Positions 17,765 through 26,188 of a DNA stretch of 64,000 nucleotides are shown piece by piece. The notes beneath the pieces are model-generated. The model made no database searches. It saw only the letters and a program-made list of their open reading frames with translations, and was not told where the DNA came from. Position 1 is the first letter of the stretch. The number at the start of each line of letters is the position of its first letter. The stretch comes from Planctomycetota bacterium (lineage in GTDB: Bacteria; Planctomycetota; Planctomycetia; Planctomycetales; Planctomycetaceae), in NCBI GenBank assembly GCA_022600195.1, contig JAHZKX010000051.1:186001-250000 (forward strand), written 5' to 3'. Both the position numbers and the translations under genes were made by a program.

Positions 17765-18433
17765 GTGGCATTGTTAATTGCGATTGAAGGTATCGATGGT
17801 TCAGGCAAAGGAACTCAAGCGGGCAAACTGCATCAGAAATGTCAGGAGCAGGGGATCCGTTCCAGCTTGATTGGTTTTCCGCGATACGATGAGACATTGT
17901 TTGGAAAGTCCATAGGTGATTTTCTCAATGGAAGATTCGGGCAACTTGATGAAGTGAATCCCTTTCTGGCATCGCTGCTTTATGCCGGCGACCGTTTTGA
18001 ATCGCGCGATCACATTTTTCAAATGATCGAGTCAAGTCAGGTTGTTATTTTCGATCGTTATATTCCTTCCAATATTGCACATCAAGGAGCAAAACTATCT
18101 GGTGATGAACGTGCTGAATTCATTCAATGGATCGAGCAAATCGAGTATGAGATTTACAGCATGCCTCGGCTGGACCTGACGATTCTTTTAGATTTACCTG
18201 CAGACTATGCTCAAAAACTTGTTGCAGAAAAACAGGCGCGCTCTTACACAGAAAAAGTAGCAGACCTGCAGGAAGCGGACCAATCCTACCTGTCTCACGT
18301 CCGAAAAGTATATCTGCATCTGGCTGAAACAAATCCGCATTGGCAAAAAATCGATAGTCTGCATGAGAATCAATTAAGGTCTATTGAAGCGATTGGAAAT
18401 GAAATCTGGTCTCATGTCTCAGACTTACTCTAA
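17765..18433 (+). CDS. tmk: Thymidylate kinase
   Basis: This cytosolic enzyme phosphorylates dTMP to dTDP. It shows the P-loop EGIDGSGKGTQ near the N-terminus, the DRYIPSN motif (DR-Y/H) in the middle and a LID-like region with EKQARSYTEK. The start is GTG 17765 just ahead of the first beta strand, with AGAAGGAA upstream. At 222 residues the length is normal. The Lys after SG (GSGKGTQ rather than GSGKTTQ) is a minor variant seen in some distant members, so another dNMP kinase cannot be fully excluded. Confidence 0.88.
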   Translation: MALLIAIEGIDGSGKGTQAGKLHQKCQEQGIRSSLIGFPRYDETLFGKSIGDFLNGRFGQLDEVNPFLASLLYAGDRFESRDHIFQMIESSQVVIFDRYIPSNIAHQGAKLSGDERAEFIQWIEQIEYEIYSMPRLDLTILLDLPADYAQKLVAEKQARSYTEKVADLQEADQSYLSHVRKVYLHLAETNPHWQKIDSLHENQLRSIEAIGNEIWSHVSDLL

Positions 18434-18560
18434 TCGATGGCTTTCAGCTGTTTGTTCAGAGCCCATATGAACAGAGGGCCTATCTCTATCAATCTTAATT
18501 AAAGATGAATACAAAATGTACTTGACCTTTTGAGGGAAAAGCCTGTCTAATATCAACGTT

Positions 18561-18581
18561 CTTTGATCTTTGATCTTTGAA
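18561..18581 (+). repeat. Three tandem 7-base repeats ahead of a small gene
   Basis: Two copies of CTTTGAT and one CTTTGAA stand in tandem, ending 15 bases before the probable GTG start at 18597. The stretch is short enough to be chance slippage, but it covers the leader of the downstream message. Confidence 0.5.
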
Positions 18582-18596
18582 GGGGAGACAGGAATT

Positions 18597-18896
18597 GTGA
18601 AGCGGGCTCCAAGTCAACTGACATTGCGGGAAATGTTCTCAGATACTGAAAGACTTACTTCAGAACTGATTGAGCACCTGGAATTGGGATTCATTCCTAC
18701 TAATGATAAATTGATTAGTTTGGTACGTCGCGTTCCTGATGGAATTGAAAAACGACGTGTGGAAGATATCAGTGTACGAAATCAAGTTGCCGAGCTATTA
18801 AAAAGCGAAGATTTTTCACAAGAACTGTTCGAGAAACTGAACGACTATCTGGCAGCCATTGATCAATCTGTCAATCGAATCATTAATAGTGAATAA
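18597..18896 (+). CDS. Small hypothetical protein, helical
   Basis: A 99-residue, charged, soluble-looking protein, starting KRAPSQLTLREMFSDTERL. It has no signal, membrane helix or recognisable motif; most of it looks alpha-helical. I chose GTG 18597 because GGGGAGACAGGAATT sits directly ahead of it; the frame can be opened nine codons earlier at a TTG but that lacks a ribosome site. It follows tmk by 163 bases and converges on the flavoprotein gene with a 33-base gap. The function is unknown. Confidence 0.65.
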   Translation: MKRAPSQLTLREMFSDTERLTSELIEHLELGFIPTNDKLISLVRRVPDGIEKRRVEDISVRNQVAELLKSEDFSQELFEKLNDYLAAIDQSVNRIINSE

Positions 18897-18929
18897 TTTC
18901 GCTATTCACATAGTATAGAAGCTGGCGAG

Positions 18930-20540
18930 TTATGAAGCCGTTGGTTCGAGGGGTGCAAATTCTTCAACCAGTTTTTTCGCACTTAGCAGGCCATCAACGG
19001 CTGCCGACACAATGCCGCCGGCGTAACCAGCACCTTCTCCGACAGGATATAAACCACGAAACCCTGAAGTCTGATACGTTTCTCGTTCGCGGTCAATTCG
19101 AACAGGAGAACTGCCGCGCATTTCAGGACCGACTAAAACAGCGTCCTTTAAAAATGCACCATGCCATTTCTGATCCATAATCGGCAATCCGTTTTGAATT
19201 TGAGAAATCACAACCGGTGGCAATACCTGGCTCAAATTCGCTGGGGCGATGCCTCTTTGATACGTGCCTTGATAGCGAAACCCTGCATCTGTTTTTCGCT
19301 GATTCAGAAAATCGCCCGGAAGCTGAAGGGGAGACAGGTAATTTTTTTTCCCCAATTCAAAAGCAATTGATTCGTATTTTCTTTGAAGTTCCATTCCAGA
19401 CAATGGATGATCGCTTCCGAATTCTTCCGGATAAATCGTCGTCATGATTCCACTATTCGCAAAGCCTGTATCGTGCCGGGAATTGCTCATTCCATTGGTA
19501 CAAAACATATTTGGCTCTGAAATACTGGGCATTACAATCCCACCAGCACACATACAAAACGTATAGAGATCACGCTTTCCTTTCGTAATCATCGTGTAGT
19601 CAGCGGCCCCCAGAAGCGAGAGGTATTCTCCTCGGCCGTATTTGTGCTCATTTACCTGTTCCTGTGGCTGTTCAATTCTGAGTCCTAACTGAAATGCCTT
19701 GCGAAACATGGGAACTCCCAGATCGTATAACATTTGATAAGTATCGCGGGCGCTATGGCCAATTCCCAGTATCACTTGTGATGTTTTGCAATATCCCGAT
19801 GATGTCATGATACCCTGTACTTGACCGTCGATGACATCGATTCCTTCCAGCCGACATTCAAACTGGAACTCTCCACCCATCGCGACAATCTTGCGACGAA
19901 GGTTGCGACAGATCATCGGAAGTTTATTACTACCCAGGTGAGGACGATGTTCAAAAAGAATGGAAGACCGGGCTCCACAATCAACAAACCGTTCCAAAAC
20001 CCACTGCACATCAGGACCGCTTAGGCGACAGGTCAGTTTTCCATCACTGAAACAGCCAGCTCCACCTTCACCAAACAGATAGTTATTTTCGTTTTGAAAT
20101 GCACCACCTTTATCGAAACGCCTGATTTCAGGTACACGCTCCTTCACAGGAAAACCACGCTCAATAATGAGTGGGCGATATCCTTTTAAAGCCAGAAAAT
20201 AACCGGCTAATAATCCAGCAGGCCCCGAACCAACGATCACCGGTCGTTCATCCAGTGGTTGATTGCCACTGACAGGGTCTATAAAAAGGGCTTCTGAATA
20301 AGTTTGTACCGACAATTCTTCACGAAGATTTCTCAGAATCCCTGATTCATCCGGCACACTCACTTCTGCTGAATAGACAAAGCGTAAATCCCGACGCGAT
20401 CGCGCATCCAGACTTTTTCTGATGATTCGATAGCTCTGAATCTCTTCCGGCTTGATTCCCAAATATTGCGCAATGTGAATTGCGAGTTCTTCTTCAGGAA
20501 GTTCGACGGGCAATCGAATATTGGTTACTTTAAGTGACAT
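18930..20540 (-). CDS. FAD-dependent oxidoreductase, COG2509 type
   Basis: This is an uncharacterised NAD(FAD)-utilising dehydrogenase family of about 530 residues. It has an N-terminal domain of about 95 residues with a ferredoxin-like look, then the FAD-binding Rossmann motif VGSGPAGLLAGYFLALKG with the acidic end IIERG. Cys-containing family stretches follow, such as GGAGCFSDGKLTCR and FCMCAGGIVM, and a late FAD contact GLYPVGEGAGYAGGI. Members are widespread in bacteria, but the substrate is not established. GAGG lies 5 bases before ATG 20540. It is downstream of the DUF374 acyltransferase on the same strand with a gap of 160 bases. Confidence 0.88.
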   Translation of the reverse strand: MSLKVTNIRLPVELPEEELAIHIAQYLGIKPEEIQSYRIIRKSLDARSRRDLRFVYSAEVSVPDESGILRNLREELSVQTYSEALFIDPVSGNQPLDERPVIVGSGPAGLLAGYFLALKGYRPLIIERGFPVKERVPEIRRFDKGGAFQNENNYLFGEGGAGCFSDGKLTCRLSGPDVQWVLERFVDCGARSSILFEHRPHLGSNKLPMICRNLRRKIVAMGGEFQFECRLEGIDVIDGQVQGIMTSSGYCKTSQVILGIGHSARDTYQMLYDLGVPMFRKAFQLGLRIEQPQEQVNEHKYGRGEYLSLLGAADYTMITKGKRDLYTFCMCAGGIVMPSISEPNMFCTNGMSNSRHDTGFANSGIMTTIYPEEFGSDHPLSGMELQRKYESIAFELGKKNYLSPLQLPGDFLNQRKTDAGFRYQGTYQRGIAPANLSQVLPPVVISQIQNGLPIMDQKWHGAFLKDAVLVGPEMRGSSPVRIDRERETYQTSGFRGLYPVGEGAGYAGGIVSAAVDGLLSAKKLVEEFAPLEPTAS

Positions 20541-20700
20541 AGAGCCTCAACCGGAATCGAACAATCGCAGAAACAATACCCGCGATCATATCAAGCAACC
20601 CGTCATGTTATACCGCCAGGGTAACCGAATGCAATTTTTGTCACTTCTAAACAATGAGAAAAGCAGAAAAATTTTGGAATGCAGACTCCGAAATATTTGT

Positions 20701-21423
20701 TCAAGCTGCTTTTTTAAATGAAACGATCTCTTCAACCGTATTATCTGAAATGAGGTGTTTTAATTCTCGTTCCAGGTCTTCCATTTTTTCTTGTACTAAT
20801 TCTGTGTAGTCATTTAGTTGATCTCGAGAGAGATTTTCCGGGACTGTTATGGGTTCTCCAACGAGATAAAAGACTTTGGAAAATGGTTTGGGAATCCAGA
20901 TACTTGTCCAGCTTCCCTGGAATTTCCAATAACTGGTTGCTGAAAATGCTGTTGGAATCACTGATCGTCCGGAGTGCGACGCGAGAAAAACGATTCCCGA
21001 TTTCATTTTATGATGCGGTCCGCGCGGACCGTCAGGAGTGATGACGACATGTTTCCCCTCCGCCAGTTTGATTAACTTTTTGATTGCACTGGCTCCACCT
21101 CGGCTGGTGGAGCCACGAATTGCCCCCATACCTGCGGCCTTCAGCATCGCCTCAATTGTGTCTGCATCTCGATGCTGGCTAATCAGAGCCACGCTGTTAT
21201 GTTTTCTACCAGAAAATAATGGGGGGATAACAGAGTCATGCCAGACACTGTATAAATATCGGTCTGTACCTGTATCTGCAAAAGGGCAACGCTTGGTGCT
21301 GTCTCCAACATACTCCAGGCGTGTCGTCTTAAAGATCAAACGAATTAAGATGACAACACAAGAATTGAGAACGCCCAACAAAGCTCGACTCTTAATTTTC
21401 AACCGATTACTCCTGCGCGACAT
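20701..21423 (-). CDS. DUF374 family lysophospholipid acyltransferase-like protein
   Basis: Members of this family resemble glycerolipid acyltransferases and act at the inner membrane. The protein has an N-terminal hydrophobic helix (LLGVLNSCVVILIRLIF), then WHDSVIPPLF, SQHRDADTI, RGSTSRGGASAIKK and PDGPRGPHHKMKSG, which are the conserved DUF374 stretches; HxxxxD is replaced by the SxHRDAD type. I chose ATG 21423 (MSRRSNRLKIKSR) as start because family members begin there; TTG 21477 is possible. A role in outer-membrane lipid synthesis is inferred. The length is 240 residues. Confidence 0.82.
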   Translation of the reverse strand: MSRRSNRLKIKSRALLGVLNSCVVILIRLIFKTTRLEYVGDSTKRCPFADTGTDRYLYSVWHDSVIPPLFSGRKHNSVALISQHRDADTIEAMLKAAGMGAIRGSTSRGGASAIKKLIKLAEGKHVVITPDGPRGPHHKMKSGIVFLASHSGRSVIPTAFSATSYWKFQGSWTSIWIPKPFSKVFYLVGEPITVPENLSRDQLNDYTELVQEKMEDLERELKHLISDNTVEEIVSFKKAA

Positions 21424-21592
21424 AGGCAATGAAACATCATAGAGGAGAGAATTGTAGTGATGTTTCAATCTATGCAAATCCCAATTTTCCTCGTTTAATT
21501 CAGCTTACGAGAAGTCGCTTTTCTCAACCGCCATTTTTCACAGACTACCTATTTTCAACTCAAATTCGAAAATGAGCCTAGAATTGAAGTAC

Positions 21593-22963
21593 TTAATCAA
21601 GACTGATGTTTAGCAATTCCATCCGTCGGTACAGTTTGGCTCTGGTCAAACCAAGCAGTTTGGCTGCTTCTGTTCGATTATTTTTTGATCGTTCTAATGC
21701 GAGAAGGATTTGCTCTTTCTCGATCTGGTACAGCGTTTCCTCCAGAGGTTTGACAATTGAAGGCAAAGCAGGCCCCAGCAAACGCGCATCAATGCCAGTT
21801 CTCAGTCGTAACGGTAGTGATTCCTGAGTAATCAGCAGTTCAGACGTCGTTTGGAATGCTGCCTGAATGATTTTTTCCAGTTCATCCAAATTCGTGGGCC
21901 AAAAGTAATCCTGAAACAGTGAGAGAACACCGGGAGCAAACCCGCTAATCTGTTTATCCTGATACCGATTTTCATTTTCCAGAAAATGTTGTGCCAGTAA
22001 TTCCAAGTCCTCCCTTCGTTCTCTCAAGGGAGGTACTTTGATCTGCATCGTTGTGATCAGGTAGAAAAATTCCGGAAGAATTGATTCTTGTTCTAAGAGA
22101 TCTGTCAAAGAATAAGAGCTGGCTGTGATTAGTCGAATATTATCTTTGGCAGTAGCCGATTGATATTTTGATAAAATGATTTCCTGGATATCACGTGAAA
22201 GGGATTCAACGTGTGAAAGAAAGAGTACTCCCGGTTCGAGAGGCATAGGTTCGTCGAACTCTCTTTTCAAGATTTTTGATACCGTTTGTTTCAGTTCACG
22301 TGGCGGCAACCTGTCACAATCCAGGGGAATAAAAATTTTCCTTCTCTGCTCACTTTCAAAATGCAGGACTCTTGCCAGGTGTTCTTTTCCGGTACCGGGT
22401 TCTCCCCAGAAATGGACTGGTTGCGTCGAATTGACTACCAATTCTAATTGTCGTAAGACCCGCTGCATCTCATCATTGTGAGCTATGATGGTAGAAAATC
22501 GAAACCGGTTTCTTAATGAAAGGCGTAATGCCGCCAGTTCAGCATGCAATTGCTGAGGAGGGGATGCGACCGGTAAATTATGAGTTGCTTCGATGGGGTC
22601 AATGATTCCCCAAACCAATTTAGTCTGGCGATGTTCATCAAGTAACGGAGTATAACGAATTACACAGGGTAATGTTTTTCCGCTGTGTGTAAGTAAATAA
22701 CGGGGTACCTCAGAATGGTTTCCCTTAAATACTTCTGGCGGAGGGCACAATAAATTACAAATCGATTCACACTCGTCCGCATCGGTATGCACTGCATAAT
22801 CACAAGTCTGGCCTAGAATTTCGTCCGCCGGCCATTCCAGTAGTTTTTCGCAACCCTGATTAAAAAAAAGAACCGTTCGTGCTGCGTCAATCAAAAACAA
22901 AGGTGTATCGAGAGAACTCAAGCGGGTTTCGAGTCGGGTGCGACGTCCTGATCCTCTCTTCAT
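21593..22963 (-). CDS. PAS and degenerate sigma54-activator-type AAA+ regulator
   Basis: The protein has three parts: a PAS sensor domain (about residues 15-125, LFLIDAARTVLFFNQG), an AAA+ domain with a good Walker A (GEPGTGKEH) and the sensor-I/arginine-finger region PPLRERREDLELLAQHFL, and a Fis-type helix-turn-helix at the end (NRTEAAKLLGLTRAKLYRRM). The sigma54-contacting GAFTGA loop is absent, and the Walker B stretch reads GVLFLSHVE where LFLDEI is expected. It therefore probably cannot act as a normal sigma54 activator and may be a DNA-binding regulator with a dead or altered ATPase. GGAGGTG lies 9 bases before ATG 22963. It is directly downstream of the KDG kinase gene (about 100 bases), same strand. 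Confidence 0.85.
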   Translation of the reverse strand: MKRGSGRRTRLETRLSSLDTPLFLIDAARTVLFFNQGCEKLLEWPADEILGQTCDYAVHTDADECESICNLLCPPPEVFKGNHSEVPRYLLTHSGKTLPCVIRYTPLLDEHRQTKLVWGIIDPIEATHNLPVASPPQQLHAELAALRLSLRNRFRFSTIIAHNDEMQRVLRQLELVVNSTQPVHFWGEPGTGKEHLARVLHFESEQRRKIFIPLDCDRLPPRELKQTVSKILKREFDEPMPLEPGVLFLSHVESLSRDIQEIILSKYQSATAKDNIRLITASSYSLTDLLEQESILPEFFYLITTMQIKVPPLRERREDLELLAQHFLENENRYQDKQISGFAPGVLSLFQDYFWPTNLDELEKIIQAAFQTTSELLITQESLPLRLRTGIDARLLGPALPSIVKPLEETLYQIEKEQILLALERSKNNRTEAAKLLGLTRAKLYRRMELLNISLD

Positions 22964-23060
22964 ACTTACTCGCACCTCCGCTTTTAGCTTAACCTGTCAG
23001 CTAGATCTCGTTTCGTTTCGAGACCAGTCTGATTTCAGAGCAAACAACTATCACTGACTT

Positions 23061-24146
23061 CTATCTTTGTACACGACCTGATCCACCACCAGACATCAAC
23101 GACTCAATTTCTGAACGAGTTGAATAATTAAAATCTCCCTGAATACTATGCTTCAAACAACTGGCGGCTACCGCATAGCGTATGGCTGTCTCGAGTGAAG
23201 CAAGTTCGGGCGTATTCAATGCAAATATCAATGCTCCCGCAAATGAATCTCCGGCACCGACCCGATCTACAATGTTGCGAATTTGATAACTAGAGTAATT
23301 ACCATCCGCATCACTTGGTGCAAAACATGTCTGATTCTGATCATACAACATGGCACCCCAGTTGTTATGACTGGCTGAAATACTTTCACGCAAGGTGATG
23401 GCGACTTGTTTTACATTGGGATATTGCTCGGTCATTTGTTTTGCAACGGAAATGTATCCTTGAATATTCAGATTTCCCGCTTCGACATCAGATTCGGGAG
23501 CTTTGATTCCCAGTGACAAATCTGCATCTTCTTCATTGGCAATCACAAGATCCACATAAGGCATGAGAGACTGCATCGTTTCTCTGGCTAAGTCGATCGG
23601 TTTGGAATTTTCTTTCCAGTTCCAAAGTTTTTTTCTAAAATTCAAATCGCAGGAGACAGTCACATTCCGCTGGCGTGCCTCATGAAGAGCCCTGCGAGTT
23701 AATTCGGCTGCCGATTCACTAATGGCAGGAGTGATTCCCGTAATATGAAACCAGGTCGCTCCCTGAAAGATCTGATCCCAGTCAAACAACTCAGTAGACG
23801 CCAGTGCAATAGAACTGAATTCGCGATCATAGGTCACCGTCCCTCCTCGTTGATTGGCTCCGGTTTCAACGAAGTAAATCCCAAATCGCCCTTGCTGGCT
23901 ACGATAGATTAAGCTTGAATCCACTCCTGTTTTTCGCATTTCTTGAACAAGCGAATCCGTGATTGCATTATCCGGTGATGCCGTCACGAAAGCGGAATGA
24001 CCTCCCTGACAGGCAATCGAAACGGCGACATTGAGCTCACCCCCTCCGAACGTCGATTCAAGATCCCCTGGAATAGATTGCCTCAATCTCAAATGATTTT
24101 GAGGAGCCAGCCTTAACATAACCTCACCCAAAGTGACAACTCTCAC
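23061..24146 (-). CDS. kdgK: PfkB-family sugar kinase, probably 2-keto-3-deoxygluconate kinase
   Basis: This ribokinase-fold enzyme would phosphorylate 2-keto-3-deoxygluconate or a similar sugar acid with ATP. The N-terminal signature is GGGELNVAVSIACQGG, and the C-terminal catalytic motif is DRVGAGDSFAGALIF, where the Asp of GAGD is the base. The family's KDG-type substrate residues around FGIYFVETGAN and TYDREFSS are consistent. The 361-residue length is normal. The start is GTG 24146, with GAAGGTG ahead. The neighbour downstream is the PAS regulator, a possible dedicated regulator. No aldolase or dehydratase of the pathway is adjacent. Confidence 0.85.
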   Translation of the reverse strand: MRVVTLGEVMLRLAPQNHLRLRQSIPGDLESTFGGGELNVAVSIACQGGHSAFVTASPDNAITDSLVQEMRKTGVDSSLIYRSQQGRFGIYFVETGANQRGGTVTYDREFSSIALASTELFDWDQIFQGATWFHITGITPAISESAAELTRRALHEARQRNVTVSCDLNFRKKLWNWKENSKPIDLARETMQSLMPYVDLVIANEEDADLSLGIKAPESDVEAGNLNIQGYISVAKQMTEQYPNVKQVAITLRESISASHNNWGAMLYDQNQTCFAPSDADGNYSSYQIRNIVDRVGAGDSFAGALIFALNTPELASLETAIRYAVAASCLKHSIQGDFNYSTRSEIESLMSGGGSGRVQR

Positions 24147-24741
24147 AGTACACCTTCATTTTTATACAGGAAAATCCGGACAAGAAACTTCATTTAGCTT
24201 AACCCGGTGTGACAAATCATTCCAGCATCTCGATTAAATCAATGAGATGCTATCGAGTCCAATAAAAATCGGTGGTCAAAAATGACGTACTCTTGCATCG
24301 CATATCACTTCAATTCAAACAAAATATAAAAGGCCACTTGATTCTTCATTTCTTTTTAATAAATTCATAAGGTGTGCCAAACAGTTGTCATACCCTTATT
24401 TTAGAATTTTCGACTGTGACCTGAGTTCTTTGATGTCCGATACTAAATGATACAGGTGGCGGCAGTTTCGTCTAGCCCGTTCAGGGACAGAGATGGAGAT
24501 GGACGGGGTTGCCTGCATGGAACTGCCGCCCCTCTGTATTTTTTCACAATTGAGATCAGCTCTTCATTCGAATTGAAGAACAGATCATCAATAGAAAATT
24601 AGCTTTACAAACTGGAGGACTTTGCCTGCTATAATTGATTATTTGAATTAAAGCACCTTATTCGTTATGACTTTAGACCGTGCCAAACTACAATTCGGGT
24701 TACGGTTTTGATAATGTCCTATGAATTCGGAAAGAATTTAA
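24147..24741. other. Long intergenic region with a structured element
   Basis: About 595 bases without a supported protein gene. The centre holds the strong hairpin described at 24450-24544. The outer parts are AT-rich; GATAAT near 24709 could be a -10 box for the zinc-ribbon gene, but no good -35 is seen. Confidence 0.5.
24450..24544 (+). ncRNA. Candidate structured small RNA ending in a U-run
   Basis: A rod-like fold can be drawn by eye. The outer stem pairs ATACAG (24450-24455) with CTGTAT (24534-24539). The main stem pairs GGCGGCAGTT (24458-24467) with AACTGCCGCC (24521-24530), ten perfect pairs. An inner stem pairs CCCGTTC (24476-24482) with GGACGGG (24501-24507). The apical loop is purine-rich (AGGGACAGAGATGGAGAT). 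Six T bases end the element, as at an intrinsic terminator. I do not match it to 6S, SRP or other families known to me. Four GGA triplets lie in loops or stem edges. It may be a free small RNA or a leader/terminator; no protein gene immediately upstream on this strand needs a terminator. Confidence 0.55.
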
Positions 24742-24936
24742 ATGCCCCAAAATGAATCAGATGTAATCTGCCCGGCCTGTGATAAAAAAATCACACCCAA
24801 ATACGGGATTAATGAGGCCCGTCAGCTTACCTCATTAGAATTTCAATCGAAGCGACTTGGCTGTTCTGTAGATTGTCCTCACTGCGGCCATACTTTTATT
24901 TACAAAGTCTACACGGATGATAAAAAAGCTTCTTGA
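24742..24936 (+). CDS. Zinc-ribbon miniprotein
   Basis: A 64-residue protein with two CxxC knuckles, CPACDKK near the N-terminus and CPHCGHTF near the C-terminus, typical of a zinc ribbon. Between them is a charged helix (GINEARQLTSLEFQSK). It could bind nucleic acid or a protein; nothing in the context decides. It converges on the NuoN-like gene with an 8-base gap. Confidence 0.7.
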   Translation: MPQNESDVICPACDKKITPKYGINEARQLTSLEFQSKRLGCSVDCPHCGHTFIYKVYTDDKKAS

Positions 24937-24944
24937 TCTTGCCT

Positions 24945-26123
24945 CTAAAGCTTCACCATCATATTCAGATTGAATATTAAAGAGACAATCACGCAACAAT
25001 AGCAAAAGACGGCCATTTTTTTCTGCTCTATAATACGATTGCGTGCAAGGGGTTTTGCAAAACTAATCTGTATCATCAGTTTTGCACAGACGAAGGCTAC
25101 GATAGTGGAAGAAACCAACATCAAGACAGCTAACCCAAGGTATCCCCTATGTATGGTCGCAATCGCCGTCATTGAATGTTCCTGGTGAATCTCAAAAAGA
25201 GCCAGTGTTGTCTGCCACTTCAATCGAAAAGCAGACAGGCCCGGAAACCCCATCAGGGAGGCCAGCAATATAAGAGCGGCACTGCCTAATAATCGCTGAT
25301 CGCCGATCAATCCTTGTAGCTGGTTCTGATACATGATCGCAGACTGATGACTGCTCAAGCTATCCAGCAGACAGGCTATTCCCATCACTGCCAGGAATGA
25401 AAGCAAGCATATCGGAGAGAATTCGTTCATCACATCCAGAATGGAAATCGAATCTCCTCCAAAGAAATCATGGCGCCATTTCCAACACGTGACAGAAAGC
25501 TGCGCAAAAAATACTCCAGTGATCTGCATGATTAATAATCTCAGTATGACTTTTAGCTCTTTCTCAATCAGCAAGAGCCCGGCAGTCGTAGCCAATATCA
25601 CTAAAGCAATGAAAAATAAAATCTGTTCTATAAATGCGAAATCACTCACCGCAATGTTATTCACAAACAGAACTAAAAGTGCCGACCCTGCACAGACTGA
25701 AAGCAGAGTGAATAAAATCGACATCCAAAATGGCATCGCTTTCACTAGAACTCTGTAATTGAAATTGAGGGGAATCGCGCCCATTCGAAAAGCAATACCT
25801 GCCACGATCAGTACAATACCCAAGGCTGGAATCGAATGGCTCAATAATGAACTGTTTTCCTGGTTGAATTTACTTAGATAGTGCTGAATGGAATCCAGGT
25901 GAGTCGAGCCTGCAGAAGCCGCTAACAGAGCAACACCCGAAAAAAGAACCATCGTCAAAGGCAGAGACGATTTAAATAAAAGGAACGCCGTATCCAGTTT
26001 GGTTTTTACAGGATTCTGATAGACGGTCAGCCATAGAATCAGATACAGAGTCAGCTCAAAGCAGAATATCAATAAAAAGAGATCGTTGAACATTCGGGAT
26101 AAAAACCATCTTTCAAGAACCAT
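24945..26123 (-). CDS. Orphan NuoN/MrpD-like proton-translocating subunit homologue
   Basis: A 392-residue integral membrane protein with about ten or eleven helices. The order of motifs recalls NADH:quinone oxidoreductase subunit N: FELTLYLILWL, then LLFKSSLPLTMVLFSGVALL and AASAGSTHLDSIQHYL, next GIAFRMGAIPLNFNYRVLVK, and MGFPGLSAFRLKWQ. It is shorter than standard NuoN (about 480), and several charged residues expected in membrane helices are hard to place, so proton transport may be altered. No other nuo, mrp or hydrogenase gene is nearby. It follows the MDR reductase gene on the same strand, 65 bases apart. The role is unknown; family assignment is by pattern only. Confidence 0.65.
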   Translation of the reverse strand: MVLERWFLSRMFNDLFLLIFCFELTLYLILWLTVYQNPVKTKLDTAFLLFKSSLPLTMVLFSGVALLAASAGSTHLDSIQHYLSKFNQENSSLLSHSIPALGIVLIVAGIAFRMGAIPLNFNYRVLVKAMPFWMSILFTLLSVCAGSALLVLFVNNIAVSDFAFIEQILFFIALVILATTAGLLLIEKELKVILRLLIMQITGVFFAQLSVTCWKWRHDFFGGDSISILDVMNEFSPICLLSFLAVMGIACLLDSLSSHQSAIMYQNQLQGLIGDQRLLGSAALILLASLMGFPGLSAFRLKWQTTLALFEIHQEHSMTAIATIHRGYLGLAVLMLVSSTIVAFVCAKLMIQISFAKPLARNRIIEQKKMAVFCYCCVIVSLIFNLNMMVKL

Positions 26124-26188
26124 GTTCTCAAGCTATGTTTGAAACTGAACTGCGTCGCTTGCACTGTCAACAGGTTTATTCAATACAT

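Noticed and set aside
17765-17785. Sigma54 promoter-like TGGCA...TTGC at the tmk start
   Set aside because: The spacing is one base off, and the sequence is part of the coding start of tmk.
24450-24544. Identification of the hairpin as 6S or SRP RNA
   Set aside because: It is too short for 6S and lacks the GGAA-loop and AGCAG elements of the SRP domain, so I kept it as an unassigned candidate.
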